64,000 bases of DNA, taken from assembly GCF_016917755.1 (NCBI RefSeq), contig NZ_CP070326.1, positions 8,928,001-8,992,000 on the forward strand. The letters are read 5' to 3'. The notes under the pieces were generated by a model. The model saw nothing but the letters and a program-made list of their open reading frames with translations, had not been told where the DNA came from and ran no database searches. Source of the stretch: Streptomyces noursei. Its GTDB lineage: Bacteria; Actinomycetota; Actinomycetes; Streptomycetales; Streptomycetaceae. Each line of letters begins with the position of its first letter. Position 1 is the stretch's first letter. Positions 17,130-25,841 of this stretch are shown here, piece after piece. A program made the position numbers and the translations under genes.

Positions 17130-18124
17130 GCGCCCCGCCCGACGACCGCACCGCGCGGCCCGGCCCGACTCGGGGCACCGGCGCCGGACGGGCCGCCGCG
17201 CGGATCGGGATGCTGCTCGGCAAACGGGTGCTGATGCTGGCCGTCCTCCTGGCAGTGGTGTTCGCCGCGGTACAACTCCTGCCCGGGGACGCCGCGTCGG
17301 CCACCTCCGAGCGCGGCGAGGGCGCCGCCGGCGTCGCCGCCCGCCGCCATCTGCTGGGCCTGAACCGGCCGTTGTGGGAGCGCTTCCAGCAGTGGATGAC
17401 CGGACTGCCCACCGGCGACCTGGGCACCTCCGCCCGCGGCCAGAAGGTGACCGATCTGCTCGCCGCGCCGTTCCCCAACACCCTGCTGCTCGGCGGCGCC
17501 GCCTTCGTCCTGACGATGGCGGCGGCACTGGTGCTCGGCTGTTGGGCGGCGGCCCGGCCCGGCGGACGGCTGGACCGGGCGATCGGCCTGGGGTCCACCG
17601 CCACCTTCGCCCTGCCCGAATTCATCGTCGCGGTCGGCCTGTTGCTGGTGCTGTCCCTGTGGACGGGCTGGTTGCCCGCGGTCACCCTCACCGACGGCGG
17701 CGGCGCCCCCGCCGACTGGACGATGCTGGTGATGCCCGTCCTCGCCCTGGCCGTCCCGCAGACCGGCTGGAACACCCGGATCGTCCGGGCCGCCCTCGCC
17801 GACCAGGAGCGCACCCCGCACGTGGCCGCCGCCCACCTCGACGGTCTGCCCCGCCGCCAGGTGCTGCTGCGGCATGCGCTGCCGGGCGCCCTGCCGACCA
17901 TCGCCATCGGCGCCGCCACCTCCACCGGCATGCTGCTGGGCGGCGCCGTCGTGGTCGAGACGCTGTTCAACTACCCGGGAATCGGCACGGTGCTGGCCGG
18001 GGCCCTCGCCGACCGGGACACCCCCGTCATCGCCGGCGTGGTCGCCTGCGCCGGCGCCGCGGTCAGCCTGGTGCTGTTCCTCGCCGACCTGATCCGGTAC
18101 CGCACCCTGGGAGACCGGTCATGA
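17126..18124 (+). CDS. ABC transporter permease (DppB/NikB/CntB type)
   Basis: A 332-residue permease starting at a GTG that overlaps the binding-protein stop (GTGA). Residues 50-75 form the first helix after a soluble Pro-rich N-terminus; a periplasmic segment with LLGLNRPLWERFQQWM and TGDLGTS is typical of DppB-type subunits, and the coupling (EAA-like) loop HLDGLPRRQVLLRHALPGALP is followed by ETLFNYPGIG. It forms the channel with the next permease. Translational coupling through the whole operon implies a fixed complex. Confidence 0.88.
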   Translation: MSAPPDDRTARPGPTRGTGAGRAAARIGMLLGKRVLMLAVLLAVVFAAVQLLPGDAASATSERGEGAAGVAARRHLLGLNRPLWERFQQWMTGLPTGDLGTSARGQKVTDLLAAPFPNTLLLGGAAFVLTMAAALVLGCWAAARPGGRLDRAIGLGSTATFALPEFIVAVGLLLVLSLWTGWLPAVTLTDGGGAPADWTMLVMPVLALAVPQTGWNTRIVRAALADQERTPHVAAAHLDGLPRRQVLLRHALPGALPTIAIGAATSTGMLLGGAVVVETLFNYPGIGTVLAGALADRDTPVIAGVVACAGAAVSLVLFLADLIRYRTLGDRS

Positions 18125-19011
18125 GCACCACCGCCGTCCTCGACCGCACCCGGCTCCGCGGGCCCCGCGCCCTGCCCCGGGTGGCCCCGGCGCTGCTGCT
18201 GACCGTCCTCGCCCTGCTCGGCCCGCTGCTCGCACCGCACCCCGCCGACCAGCCGGTCACCGCCCCGTACGCGCCCCCCGGCGACGGCGCGCCGCTCGGT
18301 GGCGACCAGCTGGGCCGGGACGTCCTGAGCCGGCTGCTGCACGGCGGCAGCGCGCTGATCGGCAGCGCGCTGGCCGTGGCGGTGGTGGTCACCGCGCTGG
18401 CCACCCTGCTGGGGTGCCTGGCCGCGCTCAGCCCCGCGCTGGGGCGGGTGATCGAGGCGGTCGCCGACGTCGCGATCCTGCTGCCGCCGGTGCTGGGCAT
18501 CATGCTGCTGTCGCTGGCCTGGCCCGGGGGCGGACGGCCCGCGGTGACGGTCGCGGCGATCGCCCTGGGCACGCCGTACGCGGTGCGGATCGTCGCCGGC
18601 GCCGCCGCGCCGCTGGCCGCCTCCGGCTTCGTCGAGGCGGCCGCGGCAGGTGGCGAGCGGCTGTTCCACCTGGCGCTGCGGGAGATCCTGCCCCATCTGC
18701 GGGCCACCGTCCTGGCCCTGTTCGGACTGCGGTTCGTCGAGGCGGTGTACGTCATCTCGATGGCCGGATTCCTCCAGCTCGGCCCCCAACCCCCCACCGC
18801 GGACTGGGCGTTGATGATCCGCGAGAACGCCTCCGGCATCCTGCTCGACCCCTGGTCCGTGGTCGCTCCCGCGCTCGCCATCGGCCTGCTGGCCATCAGC
18901 GTCAACCTCGCGGCGGACACCGTGGCGCCGAAGGCGGGACGCCGGTCGGGACCCCGGGCGGGACGCGGGGCAGGACGCGGGGCAGAACGCCGGGCGGTGA
19001 GCAGGCGGTGA
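18121..19011 (+). CDS. ABC transporter permease (DppC/NikC/CntC type)
   Basis: A 296-residue partner permease whose ATG overlaps the previous stop (ATGA). It carries the DppC hallmark GGDQLGRDVLSRLLHGG near residue 60, an EAA-like loop (GGERLFHLALREILPHL) and about six helices. The last 25 residues are a basic Arg/Gly repeat (RAGRGAGRGAERR) that lies past the final helix and has no family counterpart. Works with the preceding permease and the fused ATPase. Confidence 0.88.
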   Translation: MSTTAVLDRTRLRGPRALPRVAPALLLTVLALLGPLLAPHPADQPVTAPYAPPGDGAPLGGDQLGRDVLSRLLHGGSALIGSALAVAVVVTALATLLGCLAALSPALGRVIEAVADVAILLPPVLGIMLLSLAWPGGGRPAVTVAAIALGTPYAVRIVAGAAAPLAASGFVEAAAAGGERLFHLALREILPHLRATVLALFGLRFVEAVYVISMAGFLQLGPQPPTADWALMIRENASGILLDPWSVVAPALAIGLLAISVNLAADTVAPKAGRRSGPRAGRGAGRGAERRAVSRR

Positions 19012-19097
19012 GCCGCCCTCGTCATGGAGCAGACGGTGAGCCGCCCTCCCGTCCCCTCGCCATCCGTAGGACTCGCACGGAGGAACCCGGCCCGACC

Positions 19098-20624
19098 ATG
19101 ACCGACGAACAGCCCGTCCCACCGCCCCTGGTCCGCGTCACCGATCTTCAGATCCGCCTCGTCGACGGGCCCGTGCTGCTCGCCGGCGCCCACCTCACCC
19201 TGCGACCCGGCCGGATCACCGCGCTCACCGGCTCCTCCGGTTCCGGCAAGACCACCCTGCTGCGCGCGCTGCTCGGCGCCCTGCCCGACGGCGCGCAGGT
19301 CACCTCCGGCACGGTCGAGGTCCTCGGACACGACGTGCTGGCCCTCCCGCCGTCCCCCCTACGGGAGTTGCGCCGGCGCCGCGTCGGCTACGTCGGCCAG
19401 GACCCGGGCTCGGCGCTCAACCCACGGATGCGGGTCCGGCGGCTGGTCGCCGAGGTCGCCGCCGACCCCGGGCCCCGGGCCGTGCGGGAGCTGCTCGCCG
19501 AATGCCGGCTGCCGCTCGACGACGGGCTGCCCGACCGCCGCCCCGGTGCCCTGTCGGGCGGCCAGCAGCGCCGCGTCGCGCTCGCCCGGGCGCTCGCCCG
19601 CGAGCCCGAAGTGCTGCTCCTGGACGAACCCACCGCGGGCCTCGACCCCGCCCTCCGCGACGAGATCGGCGCGTTGCTGCGCGACCTGGCCGGCAACCGG
19701 CACCTGGCGATCGTCCTCGCCTGCCACGACCCCGAACTCGTCGACCGGTACGCCGACGACGTGATCGATCTGACGGGCCCGCCCCCGGCGGCGGCCCCCG
19801 CCGCGGAGAGAGCACGGGAGAGCGCCGCGGCGCATCCGGCCCACGACCGGCCGCGCGCTCCCACCACCCCGGTGCGGCTCCCCGCCGCCACCGGCCTCGG
19901 CGCGCGCCGCCTCCGCGTCATCCACCGGCGGGGCACCGCGCACCCCGCCCTCACGGACGTCGACTTCACCGCCGCGCCCGGCAGTTCCACAGGGGTGTGC
20001 GGGCCCTCCGGCTCCGGCAAGACCACCCTGCTGCGCGTCCTGGCCGGGCTCCAGCGCCCGGACGCGGGGGCGCTGACCCTCGACGGACGGGCGCTGCCGG
20101 TCCTCGTCCGCAGACGCTCGCGCGAGGACCGCCGCCGCATCCAACTCGTACCGCAGAACCCGCTCGGCGCCCTCAACCCGGCCCGCACCGTCGGCGCGAC
20201 GCTGACCCGCCCGCTGCGCCTCCACCGCCGGGCCGCCGGGCCGGAGATCCCCGGCCGGGTGGCCGAACTCCTCGAACGGGTCGGGCTGGCCCCCGACTTC
20301 GCCGGCCGCTATCCGCACGAGCTCTCCGGCGGCCAACGCCAACGGGTGGCCGTCGCCCGCGCCCTGGCCCCCGAACCGGACGTGCTGCTCTGCGACGAGA
20401 TCACCTCGGCGCTCGACCCGGACACCGCCGTGGCGGTGATGGACCTGCTGACCACGATCAGGGCGGACCGCGGTCTGACGCTCGTCGTCGTCAGCCACGA
20501 CGCCCCGCTCGTCGCGGCGTACACCGACACCGTGTACACCCTGGAGTCCGGGCGGGTGCTCTCGACCGGCCCCGCGAAGAGCATCGCCGGACACCCGGCG
20601 GTGGCCCGCGCACCCGGCCCTTGA
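19098..20624 (+). CDS. Fused double ABC ATPase (DppD-DppF type)
   Basis: A 508-residue protein with two complete nucleotide-binding domains in one chain. First: Walker A GSSGSGKTT (Lys51), signature LSGGQQRRVA, Walker B LLLDEPTAGLD. Second: Walker A GPSGSGKTT (Lys308), signature LSGGQRQRVA, Walker B VLLCDEITSALD. A low-complexity Pro/Ala linker joins them near residue 235. In most Opp/Nik systems these are two genes. It starts 86 bases after the second permease with GGAGG upstream of the ATG, and completes an importer with the three preceding genes. Confidence 0.9.
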   Translation: MTDEQPVPPPLVRVTDLQIRLVDGPVLLAGAHLTLRPGRITALTGSSGSGKTTLLRALLGALPDGAQVTSGTVEVLGHDVLALPPSPLRELRRRRVGYVGQDPGSALNPRMRVRRLVAEVAADPGPRAVRELLAECRLPLDDGLPDRRPGALSGGQQRRVALARALAREPEVLLLDEPTAGLDPALRDEIGALLRDLAGNRHLAIVLACHDPELVDRYADDVIDLTGPPPAAAPAAERARESAAAHPAHDRPRAPTTPVRLPAATGLGARRLRVIHRRGTAHPALTDVDFTAAPGSSTGVCGPSGSGKTTLLRVLAGLQRPDAGALTLDGRALPVLVRRRSREDRRRIQLVPQNPLGALNPARTVGATLTRPLRLHRRAAGPEIPGRVAELLERVGLAPDFAGRYPHELSGGQRQRVAVARALAPEPDVLLCDEITSALDPDTAVAVMDLLTTIRADRGLTLVVVSHDAPLVAAYTDTVYTLESGRVLSTGPAKSIAGHPAVARAPGP

Positions 20625-20656
20625 CGACCGCCTCGCCCCCGCGGGGGCAGATCCGC

Positions 20657-20683
20657 ACCGCCCCCGGCGCCTGTCGGGGCGGT
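20657..20683. terminator. Hairpin between convergent ABC and PP2C genes
   Basis: An 8-base perfect stem ACCGCCCC / GGGGCGGT with an 11-base loop in the 133-base convergent gap. There is no T-run, as is usual in high-GC actinomycetes. Likely a bidirectional terminator. Confidence 0.5.
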
Positions 20684-20757
20684 GGCTCCCCCCTCCAGCC
20701 CGATCGGGGCCGGCTCGCCTCCCCGCCCGATCGGGGGGACCGGCTCACCCCGCTACG

Positions 20758-21525
20758 TCAGTCAGGAGCCGGCTCGCCCTCGACGCCGATCAACGCCAGC
20801 GTGATGTTGTCCGGCGCGCCCGCCTCGATGGCCGCCTTCCACAGCTCGAAGACGGCCCGCCCGCCGTCGTGCGCCCGCAGCACCGCGGCGATCTCCTCCT
20901 CCAGGACCGGGTCGGTCAGTCCGTCCGTGCACACCACATACCGACGGCCCTCGGCGAGCGGCACGGTCCGCACGTGCGGGGTGATCGCGTTGAACCGCGC
21001 CGCGCCGCCGATCGCCTGGGTCACCAGCGATGTGGTCCGCTGCCCCGGCCGCAGCGGCGGGCTGTCGTCCACGCTCACCTGCCGCAGCCCGTCCCCGTCG
21101 GCCTCCAGGACCCGGCTGTCGCCGACGTTGAAGACCAGCAGCGCATCGGGCAGGACGACGGTGCCGGCCACCGTGGTGCCCATCGCCGTCAGCGCCTGAT
21201 CGCGCTCGGCCGCGGCGTACACCGCGCGGTTGCAGCGGGTCAGGGCCTCCCGCACCGCCTCCTCGCTGTCCAGTGAGGGGCCGAGGGCCGCCAGGTGCGC
21301 CACGGTCAGTGCGCTGGCCACCTCGCCGCCCGGTTGCCCGCCGATGCCGTCGGCGACCGCCACCACCAGGGGGCTGCCCATCGGGAACACCAGCATCTGA
21401 GGGTTCTCGGTCACCGTGCCGCACAGCGTCCACGGCCCGGCGACCAGACTGTCCTCGTTGTGGTCCCGGATCAGGCCGGTATGGCTGAGCGCCGCCACCG
21501 TGATGTACCGCACCGCCGTCTCCAT
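20758..21525 (-). CDS. PP2C-family Ser/Thr protein phosphatase
   Basis: A 255-residue single-domain phosphatase. The ATG at 21525 follows GAGGAG and the protein then opens directly with the domain. The metal-binding motifs are all present: RDHNEDS near residue 20, VADGIGG near 55, NVGDSR, CTDGLTD and the final PDNITL. Members remove phosphate from Ser/Thr residues with Mn or Mg. No membrane or sensor domain is attached, so it is probably cytosolic and may oppose Hanks-type kinases. Second gene after the site-2 protease on this strand, separated by a 193-base spacer. Confidence 0.88.
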   Translation of the reverse strand: METAVRYITVAALSHTGLIRDHNEDSLVAGPWTLCGTVTENPQMLVFPMGSPLVVAVADGIGGQPGGEVASALTVAHLAALGPSLDSEEAVREALTRCNRAVYAAAERDQALTAMGTTVAGTVVLPDALLVFNVGDSRVLEADGDGLRQVSVDDSPPLRPGQRTTSLVTQAIGGAARFNAITPHVRTVPLAEGRRYVVCTDGLTDPVLEEEIAAVLRAHDGGRAVFELWKAAIEAGAPDNITLALIGVEGEPAPD

Positions 21526-21593
21526 GGCCGTCGCTCCTCGCGGTCGCTCCCCCGCCGGATCCGCCGCGGCACCTCCCGCCTCGCCCCCGGGTC

Positions 21594-21695
21594 GTGTCCG
21601 CACAGTCCCGTCGTGCGCCCGGCGGGCGGGCCGGGCTGTGTCCGCGTGCTCTCGGCGTACCGGGCGCCGGACGGCAGGCCGCACTGTGCGGACAC
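21594..21695. repeat. Widely spaced 13-base perfect inverted repeat
   Basis: GTGTCCGCACAGT at 21594-21606 and its exact reverse complement at 21683-21695, 76 bases apart, in the spacer between the protease stop and the PP2C start. A third partial copy (CTGTGTCCGC) lies between. Could be paired operator sites or a large cruciform. Confidence 0.55.
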
Positions 21696-21718
21696 GGCCC
21701 AGCCCCTGGCCCGCGGGC

Positions 21719-22852
21719 TCATCCGGCCCCCGCCCGGCCGCTGAGCGTATGCCGTTGCATCAGCCGGGAGACGTCCTTGGCGGTGATGATCCCCACCAGA
21801 TGCCCCGCATCCACGACCAGGATCGGCAGCCCGGCCCGCAGCGACAGCTTCTCCAGCGCCTCGGTCAGCAGCTCGTCCGGCGCCGCCACCGCGCAGTGGG
21901 ACAGCGGCGTCGCCACGTCCCGCACCCGGAGTTCCTCGCGCTGGGCGACCGGTATCGCGGCGAGCCTGCGCAGCTGCGCCATCCCGCTCGGCCGGCCCTC
22001 GAAATCCAGCAGCGGGACGGCCGAGTGCCCGGTGTGCACCGCCACCTCCTCGATGAAGCGCTGGACGGTCAACCAGTCCGCCCCGGTCTCCACGGGACTG
22101 GACATGGCGTCGACCACCCGTATCCCGTGCAGCGCGGACTGCAGCGTCGCCCGCCGCCGCTCCGCCCCGGCGACGACCATCACGAACAGCCCGATGAACG
22201 CCAGCCACAGCCCGCTCGGCATCCCGCGCAGAACGGAGACCCAGCCGACCGCCACCAGCAGCGCGCCCATCACCTGCCCGCCCCGGGACGCCACCAGATC
22301 CGCGCGGTCCCGGTCCCCGGTGCGCCACCACAGGAGCGCCTGCACCACCCGGCCCCCGTCCAGGGGTACCGCCGGCAGCAGATTGAACACGCCCAGGATC
22401 ACATTGGCCCAGCCCAGCCACACCAGGACGACCGCGGGCACCTCCCACAGCGACAACTGGCTCAGCCCGAAGCCGGCCCCCAGCGCGACACCGCCGATGA
22501 GGAGACTGGTGAGGGGGCCGCTGACGGCCACCGCGAAGGCCGCGGCCGCGGTCTGCGGCCGTCCCATCCGCGTGATCCCGCCCAGCGCCCACAGAGTGAC
22601 GTCCTCGACGGATATCTGCTTCCGCCGCGCGATCGCGGCGTGCGCCGTCTCGTGGAGCAGCAGGCTCCCGGTGAGCAACGCGGCTCCGACGACCCCGGCC
22701 AGGGCGTAGACGACAGCGGACCGCCCCGGAGTGATCACCGGCAGCGTCTGCCGCCCCAGGCCGTACGCGAACAGCGCCACCAGCAGCGGCACGCTCCAGT
22801 GCATGCGCAGCGGCACCCCGACGACGTGTCCGATCCGGACCGAGCCGTTCAT
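21719..22852 (-). CDS. Site-2 protease (M50) with C-terminal CBS pair
   Basis: A 377-residue membrane metalloprotease. The ATG at 22852 follows GGGAGA; a longer frame upstream is rejected. About six hydrophobic helices contain the zinc motif HETAH (His67, Glu68, His71) and the distal NLLPAVPLDGGR motif with the third ligand Asp. The C-terminal 130 residues form two CBS domains (DAMSSPVETGADWLTV and VRDVATPLSHCAV segments). Such SpoIVFB-like proteases cut membrane-bound substrates such as anti-sigma factors; CBS pairs often sense adenine nucleotides. Substrate unknown. Confidence 0.88.
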   Translation of the reverse strand: MNGSVRIGHVVGVPLRMHWSVPLLVALFAYGLGRQTLPVITPGRSAVVYALAGVVGAALLTGSLLLHETAHAAIARRKQISVEDVTLWALGGITRMGRPQTAAAAFAVAVSGPLTSLLIGGVALGAGFGLSQLSLWEVPAVVLVWLGWANVILGVFNLLPAVPLDGGRVVQALLWWRTGDRDRADLVASRGGQVMGALLVAVGWVSVLRGMPSGLWLAFIGLFVMVVAGAERRRATLQSALHGIRVVDAMSSPVETGADWLTVQRFIEEVAVHTGHSAVPLLDFEGRPSGMAQLRRLAAIPVAQREELRVRDVATPLSHCAVAAPDELLTEALEKLSLRAGLPILVVDAGHLVGIITAKDVSRLMQRHTLSGRAGAG

Positions 22853-23104
22853 CAGCGTCTCCCGCCGGCCCGGGCGGTGCTTGCTCCTGGCGGGGCCGCA
22901 CGCCCCACGCTCCGCGGACCGCCCGACACCGGACTCACCCCCATTGTCACTCGCCACTCCTCCCCGTCGGATTCCCTGCCGGACGCCGTCCCAGCCGGTC
23001 CCGGCCCCGCCGTCGAACTAACCTGGAAGTCGGGAAGTGCGAACGCCGGTAGGTGCGAACGCCTTCACCGAACGCGTACCCCCCTGCGGACGGAGGCGAG
23101 GGCC

Positions 23105-23392
23105 ATGGGACGCAGCCATCACTTCCACCTCGACCAGGGTGGCCACTCGATCACCGTGAACGTCGGCCCCGGGCGGGACGGCGAGATAGAGCTCCTCGTC
23201 AACGGCAAGGTCGTCGCATACCAGCAGCAGCACGGCACCGGGCTGAACCTCCTCACCGGGGAACTCCCCGACGACCCCGTCCGGATCTTCCGCATACGCG
23301 TCCGGGAGCCGCGGCTCGTCCCCACCGCACCCCGCTGCACACTGGAGCTGGACGGGGTGGAACGCCCCATGCCGGAACGCTTCCTCGCCTGA
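23105..23392 (+). CDS. Small conserved-looking protein of unknown function
   Basis: A 95-residue protein with an ATG behind GGAGG. It is rich in beta-strand-like sequence (HSITVNVGPGRDGEIELLVNGKVVAY, shown in parts: ITVNV, IELLVNGKVV) and ends in a LELDGVERPMPERF motif. No signal peptide, helix bundle or cysteine motif. I do not recognise a family. Divergent from the protease gene and convergent with the SRPBCC gene; the strong ribosome site and codon use support a real gene. Confidence 0.6.
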   Translation: MGRSHHFHLDQGGHSITVNVGPGRDGEIELLVNGKVVAYQQQHGTGLNLLTGELPDDPVRIFRIRVREPRLVPTAPRCTLELDGVERPMPERFLA

Positions 23393-23614
23393 CCCCACAT
23401 CCGCCACCGCCCCACCCGTCACCGACGGGCCGTGGGCCACCGCATCGCGTGTGCGGCCAACTCGCCACCCGCTGCTCCCCCCTTCGCCTCGCGTTCCCAC
23501 CGCTCCCGCGGCGCTTCCCCTCCCGTCCTGCGCTCCTCTCCCCCTCCGCTTCCGACCTCCCGCTATCGGTCGCCTCCCGTCGTCCCGTGCCTGCTGGGCC
23601 CTGTCACCGGCCGC

Positions 23615-24055
23615 TCACTTGGCCTTGCCCTGCGCTTCCACCAGTTCCTTGAACTGCTGGAGGTCTCTGCGCACGCCCCGCTCGATCGCGACCGCCTGTG
23701 CGAACCCCTGCGGCCCGCCGAAGGTCTCCTTGATCGTGCCCGGGTCGTACTCGAACCGGGCCTGGAGCCGGGTGTGCCCCCGGTCGATGGGCAGCAGCGA
23801 GAACGTCCCCGCCAGATCGGGGCCGCTCGTGGTCTGCCACGTCATCACGTTCTCCATCTCCCGGTCGACGATCTCGACCTCGAACTCCTGCGCCCGGCCG
23901 CCCGCGTCAACGTCCAGGTGCGCCCGCCGCTCACCCTCTGACCGGGCATCCCGGACGCCCTTCAGGAACCGGGGATAGGTCTCCGCACGATGAAGGCAAT
24001 CCCAGGCGGTTTCGAGGGGAGCACCGATGTCGATGTGTTCTTCGAGAGTGCTCAT
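23615..24055 (-). CDS. SRPBCC (START-like) family protein
   Basis: A 146-residue protein with the cyclase/dehydrase layout: N-terminal strand STLEEHIDIGAPLETAWDCL, middle YPRFLKGVRDAR, and a long C-terminal helix VRRDLQQFKELVEAQ. The fold holds hydrophobic ligands in a pocket; streptomycete members are aromatases/cyclases, coenzyme-Q-binding-like or of unknown role. The ATG at 24055 follows GAGGTG at good spacing; the ORF open upstream has no such site. No polyketide genes nearby, so a cyclase role is not supported. Confidence 0.75.
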   Translation of the reverse strand: MSTLEEHIDIGAPLETAWDCLHRAETYPRFLKGVRDARSEGERRAHLDVDAGGRAQEFEVEIVDREMENVMTWQTTSGPDLAGTFSLLPIDRGHTRLQARFEYDPGTIKETFGGPQGFAQAVAIERGVRRDLQQFKELVEAQGKAK

Positions 24056-24204
24056 CGGACACCTCACAGCTTCCTCAACGGCCCCCGTTACGTCTTCCAG
24101 GGTCCCCCGCCCGGCGGCCGGCGGCGACCCGAGTGCACACGGCCCACCCGGCCGTTTCCCCACCCGACCGTTCCCCAGCCGGCCCACCGATGTCCGGACC
24201 CGGC

Positions 24205-25368
24205 CTAGGCGGGATCCTGCCCGCACGGTGCGATCGCGAGGATCGCCACGTCGTCGTGGAGGATGCGGGTGTGGCGGGGCAGGTCGACGTTGAGGAAGTC
24301 GATGACATCGGCCGGGCCGGGAGCGGACCGGCCCCCGAACCGCTGCCCGAGCCGTTCCAACAGCGGATAGAACGCACCGGTCTGATCGCGGGCCTCGATC
24401 AGACCGTCCGTGCAGAGCAGCAGCACATCACCGTGGGCGAAACGGTGTGTGTAGGAGACGGGCGAGTCGGCGGCCAGCCCGCCCAGCCCCAGCGGAAGAG
24501 CAGGCGGACCGGTGAGCGGGATCACCTCCCCTGCGGAGATCAGCACCGGTTCGATATGGCCGTGATTGATGATCGTCACCCGGTGGGCCCGGGCGTCGTA
24601 CTCGATCAGGGCCGCGGTCACGAACAACTCGTCGTCGGGGATCTCCGCCGCCTCGCGGGCCAGCCGCCGTTCCATCCGGGAAGCGACTGCCAGCAGGTCG
24701 CCGGGGTCGTAGACCGCCTCGCGGAAGCTGCCGAGGATGTCGGCGACGGTACGAACCGCCTGCAGCCCCTTCCCCCGGACGTCACCGATGATGGCCCGCT
24801 CGCCGGCCTGCGTGGCACGGATGTCGTAGAGATCCCCTCCGACCATGGTGCCGACCTCGCCCGAGCGGTAGAGCCCCGCCGCCAGCACGTTGCCGACCCG
24901 GTGCGGCACCGGCCGCAGCAGGGTCCGCATCAGGGCCTCGGCGACCGAGTTGACGCGCACCAGGTGCCGCTGCTGACGCTGCCGGTACCAGGCCAGCGCC
25001 ACGCCCATGATCCCTACGACGATGGTGGAGATATACGTCGCGACATAGTGGTTCCCCCATAACTGATGTGGATTGTGGCCCGTGCAGCACGGGGTTCCCG
25101 CGAGCACGCCCTCCAGGCCGACGGCGAAGGCGGTGACACCGGCGACGCCGACCGGGCCGTGGGTGAAGGCGGCGAGCACCGGCACGGCGATCAGCAGGGA
25201 GCTCACCGCCCACTGTGTGGGCGTCACGAACTCCACCAGCAGCACGGCCAGGACATAGAGCGCGGGCAGCCAGCGCATCCAGGCGGGGACCCGGGGCGCC
25301 TCGAAGCCGTTGTTGTCCACCAGCCCGGAGAGCCGCTGGGCCGCATGGCCGTGGCCCGACGACCTCAT
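24205..25368 (-). CDS. Membrane-anchored SpoIIE/RsbU-type PP2C phosphatase
   Basis: A 387-residue protein from the ATG at 25368 (GGGAG upstream). Residues 30-125 hold about four membrane helices, followed by a short linker (WYRQRQQRHLVRV) and a SpoIIE phosphatase domain with the metal aspartates in VGGDLYD, IGDVRGKG, CTDGLIEARD and DDVAILAI. Relatives dephosphorylate anti-anti-sigma factors and thereby control alternative sigma factors. The membrane segment contains a CC pair at ACCTGHNPHQLW-like position that could bind metal or form a disulfide. No sigma or anti-sigma gene is adjacent. Confidence 0.88.
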   Translation of the reverse strand: MRSSGHGHAAQRLSGLVDNNGFEAPRVPAWMRWLPALYVLAVLLVEFVTPTQWAVSSLLIAVPVLAAFTHGPVGVAGVTAFAVGLEGVLAGTPCCTGHNPHQLWGNHYVATYISTIVVGIMGVALAWYRQRQQRHLVRVNSVAEALMRTLLRPVPHRVGNVLAAGLYRSGEVGTMVGGDLYDIRATQAGERAIIGDVRGKGLQAVRTVADILGSFREAVYDPGDLLAVASRMERRLAREAAEIPDDELFVTAALIEYDARAHRVTIINHGHIEPVLISAGEVIPLTGPPALPLGLGGLAADSPVSYTHRFAHGDVLLLCTDGLIEARDQTGAFYPLLERLGQRFGGRSAPGPADVIDFLNVDLPRHTRILHDDVAILAIAPCGQDPA

Positions 25369-25841
25369 GGTGACTGCTCCCGCCGCGCCGCAGGGACCGG
25401 ACCCGCCAACGCCGTCACCCTCGTCTTCAGCGCCACCGCTCAACGACCCACTTACGCGACCTGTTCACACGGGCTCCCGCCACGGACTCCTGTCAGACCG
25501 TGCTCAAGGCCCACAGCCTGACGCCCATGGACAGCCAACCCGACGATTAGGCCATCTGCGGCATGTCACCTCTCTTGGGCGAAGCGCCTCGTGACGCTCC
25601 CTGGCGGACCATGCGGTCGCGGTGGCTGCGGTCCTGATCATGATGCCTCCCTGTACGGACAGTTGACCGGGTGTGTCCGGCGCGGCCGCCCGCCGTGCCG
25701 GACACCTCTCACTGTCCGCGATCCGCCGCCCGGCGACATCGACCCGAGGGTGGTAACTCGACGTCAACCCCTGCTCGTACGAGGGCGCCGGCCTCATGCC
25801 CCAGGTCGACCGACGCCTCGTCCCACTCCCCTGACCTGGCT
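25369..25841. other. 473-base spacer upstream of the SpoIIE phosphatase
   Basis: Lies between the phosphatase start and the stop of the RraA-like gene. Apart from the doubtful small ORF at 25504-25641 I see no coding sequence; the phosphatase promoter is probably here. Confidence 0.5.
25504..25641 (-). CDS. Possible 45-residue small ORF
   Basis: ATG at 25641 with GGGAGG seven bases upstream, the best ribosome site in the spacer. The product is basic with three cysteines (RREVTCRRW... and GCPWASGCGP regions) and no recognisable family. It may be a small protein, a leader peptide for the downstream phosphatase gene, or chance. Confidence 0.25.
   Translation of the reverse strand: MIRTAATATAWSARERHEALRPREVTCRRWPNRRVGCPWASGCGP

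Noticed and set aside
15579..20624. Staphylopine-type system
   Set aside because: The importer type fits, but no nicotianamine-synthase-like, histidine-racemase or opine-dehydrogenase gene was found.
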